From Nitrospinota bacterium (GTDB taxonomy: Bacteria > Nitrospinota > Nitrospinia > UBA9942): 6,146 nucleotides of DNA. The stretch spans positions 1 to 6,146 of the forward strand of contig JACRGN010000309.1 of assembly GCA_016234205.1 (NCBI GenBank), written 5' to 3'. Of the stretch, positions 5,024 to 6,146 are shown in pieces. The notes under the pieces were generated by a model that was given only the letters and a program-made list of their open reading frames with translations, was not told the DNA's origin and did no database searches. The translations under genes were made by a program, and so were the position numbers. The stretch's first letter is position 1; each line of letters starts with the position of its first letter.

Positions 5024-5905
5024 TCACTTCTTTTTCTTTTTTAAAACCTCTGCAACTGTTTTCCCAATATCAGCAGGGCTATTGCAAACCTTAATGCCTG
5101 CCTTCTTCATCGCCTCCATCTTCTCGGCGGCAGTTCCCTTCCCTCCTGATATTATAGCACCTGCATGCCCCATCCTCTTTCCCTTCGGGGCTGTAACTCC
5201 TGCAATATAGCCTATTACTGGCTTTTTCATTTTCTTTTTAACAAAATCGGCGGCCTCTTCTTCTGCAGTCCCGCCTATCTCTCCTATCATCACCACTGCC
5301 TCTGTTTTCTTGTCCTTTGCAAACATCTCAAGGACATCAACAAAGTTTGTCCCATTTACAGGGTCTCCGCCTATACCAACACAGGTGGACTGCCCAAGAC
5401 CGAGCCTTGTCAACTGGTCAACTGCCTCATAGGTCAGTGTCCCGCTTCGTGATACAACACCAATCTTACCAGCCTTATGAATATGCCCCGGCATTATTCC
5501 GATTTTACATTCTCCAGGTGTTATTACACCGGGACAGTTAGGACCAATGAGTCTTGATTTCTTTCCGTTCATAAATCTCTTAACCCTAACCATATCCAGC
5601 ACAGGTATCCCTTCAGTTATACAGATTACCAGTTCTATGCCTGCATCCACTGCTTCCATTATGGCATCCCCTGCAAAGGCGGCAGGGACATATATTACAG
5701 ACGCATTTGCACCTGTCTTTTTAACCGCCTCATCCACTGTATCAAATACAGGTATGCCATCAACATTTGTTCCCCCCTTGCCGGGTGTAACTCCGCCAAC
5801 CATCTTTGTGCCATAGGCAACCATCTGCCTCGTATGAAATGTCCCCTGCTCCCCTGTAATCCCCTGACATATAACTTTAGTATTTTTATTAACAAGGATA
5901 CTCAT
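5024..5905 (-). CDS. sucD: Succinate-CoA ligase (succinyl-CoA synthetase), alpha subunit
   Basis: The alpha subunit binds CoA and carries the phosphorylated histidine of the reaction succinyl-CoA + phosphate + NDP to succinate + CoA + NTP. The 293-residue product is of normal length. CQGITGEQGTFHT (13-25) and TPGKGG (40-45) form the CoA-binding Rossmann region. IGPNCPGVITPGECKIGIMP (119-138) and SRSGTLTYEA (152-161) are conserved ligase motifs, and RMGHAGAI contains the active-site histidine, H247. It ends in a polylysine tail. The start is ATG 5903-5905 with GGAGG 4 nt upstream. It heads the operon sucD-korDABC, implying that succinyl-CoA made by KorDABC is the substrate or, in the reductive direction, the product. 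The beta-subunit gene sucC, usually next to sucD, is not immediately upstream. A citryl-CoA synthetase small subunit is an alternative but tends to be longer. Confidence 0.95.
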   Translation of the reverse strand: MSILVNKNTKVICQGITGEQGTFHTRQMVAYGTKMVGGVTPGKGGTNVDGIPVFDTVDEAVKKTGANASVIYVPAAFAGDAIMEAVDAGIELVICITEGIPVLDMVRVKRFMNGKKSRLIGPNCPGVITPGECKIGIMPGHIHKAGKIGVVSRSGTLTYEAVDQLTRLGLGQSTCVGIGGDPVNGTNFVDVLEMFAKDKKTEAVVMIGEIGGTAEEEAADFVKKKMKKPVIGYIAGVTAPKGKRMGHAGAIISGGKGTAAEKMEAMKKAGIKVCNSPADIGKTVAEVLKKKKK

Positions 5906-5972
5906 TAAACCTCCAAGGAGAAATTATTATAATATCACCTATCCATTTTATTACTGATAAATGATTTTTTAC

Positions 5973-5985
5973 ACTATTAAATAGT
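5973..5985. promoter_or_regulatory. Small palindrome, possible operator upstream of sucD
   Basis: ACTATT (5973-5978) and AATAGT (5980-5985) are perfect inverted arms around one base. CTATTAAA within it (5974-5981) recurs at 5989-5996, where it overlaps the proposed -10 element. The palindrome would cover the likely transcription start of the sucD-kor operon. No regulator is known; AT-rich dyads of this size also arise by chance. Confidence 0.25.
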
Positions 5986-5990
5986 TTTCT

Positions 5991-6020
5991 ATTAAAGCAT
6001 AACCAACATTTCTTAATCAA
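5991..6020 (-). promoter_or_regulatory. Candidate promoter of the sucD-kor operon
   Basis: Read on the - strand, TTGATT (6020-6015) lies 18 nt before TTTAAT (5996-5991), which is preceded by TGC, an extended -10 pattern. This would place transcription start near 5984 and give a leader of roughly 80 nt. A second TATAAT (5931-5926) closer to sucD lacks a convincing -35 and would leave a leader of only about 14 nt. Bases 5906-5990 hold no other recognisable feature. Confidence 0.35.
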
Positions 6021-6146
6021 CCACCCTGTAGCTTGCAGGCTGTCCGACAATCATACAAATGCTATGTGCAATGGCTTTTGATAAAAGAGATAATTTAGCG
6101 AGGAATATAATTTTCGTATCGATTCCTCCATTATATCCCATACTCC
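6013..6146 (-). other. Unassigned right-edge segment with a short open frame
   Basis: On the - strand a frame is open from the window edge to TAA at 6015-6013, ending in GQPASYRVVD. I do not recognise the peptide and it is not the C-terminus of SucC. Another - frame and one + frame (from 6032) are also open to the edge, so the openness is weak evidence at this length. GAGGAAT (6100-6106) and ATTCCTC (6122-6128) form a perfect 7-bp inverted repeat with a 15-nt spacer. It may be the end of a gene, a decayed gene or plain intergenic DNA. Confidence 0.2.

Noticed and set aside
5165..5816. Three + strand open frames opposite sucD
   Set aside because: All lie within the conserved sucD coding region and have odd composition (Cys/His/Ser-rich) with no recognisable domain.
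5695..5895. Second - strand frame inside the sucD 5' end
   Set aside because: It is a shifted frame of sucD, whose protein matches the family along its whole length, so neither overprinting nor a frameshift is needed.

Overview
The window looks like chromosomal DNA of an anaerobic or microaerophilic bacterium. A ParB-type partition protein and a bactofilin are bacterial markers. A four-subunit ferredoxin-linked 2-oxoacid oxidoreductase next to sucD points to ferredoxin-based central carbon metabolism, as in many Desulfobacterota, Nitrospirota and related uncultured lineages. The phylum is a guess from gene content. Nothing in the sequence fixes it.

There are two convergent gene blocks. The left block (1-1942, + strand) holds the C-terminal three quarters of parB, a bactofilin gene, and a two-gene MntA/HepT (MNT-HEPN) toxin-antitoxin module. 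The junctions are very tight: 5 nt between parB and the bactofilin gene, 5 nt between the bactofilin gene and mntA, and a 4-nt ATGA overlap between mntA and hepT. This argues for one transcript. HepT keeps its RX4HXY RNase motif but stops early. A 17-codon continuation resembling the usual HepT tail follows in the +1 frame, so there is a one-base frameshift at a GGGG run, either real or a sequencing error.

The right block (5905 down to 2006, - strand) reads sucD, korD (a ferredoxin with two 4Fe-4S clusters), korA, korB, korC. Together they would interconvert 2-oxoglutarate and succinyl-CoA with ferredoxin (KorDABC), then succinyl-CoA and succinate (SucD with a SucC that is not visible here). 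This is a ferredoxin-linked TCA segment that can run oxidatively or reductively. About 100 bp of AT-rich DNA upstream of sucD carries a plausible promoter and a small palindrome.

The least expected feature is what lies between the kor genes. Each of the three gaps (korD/korA, korA/korB, korB/korC; 65-84 bp) is filled by a different inverted-repeat element: a 7-bp-period array that flips orientation halfway, a GC-rich two-part palindrome, and a 6-bp-period array that also flips halfway. The 16-nt sucD/korD gap has none. The blocks meet at a 9-bp inverted repeat (1988-2013) that contains the korC stop codon and may terminate the left operon. The last ~130 bases at the right edge contain no gene that I recognise.
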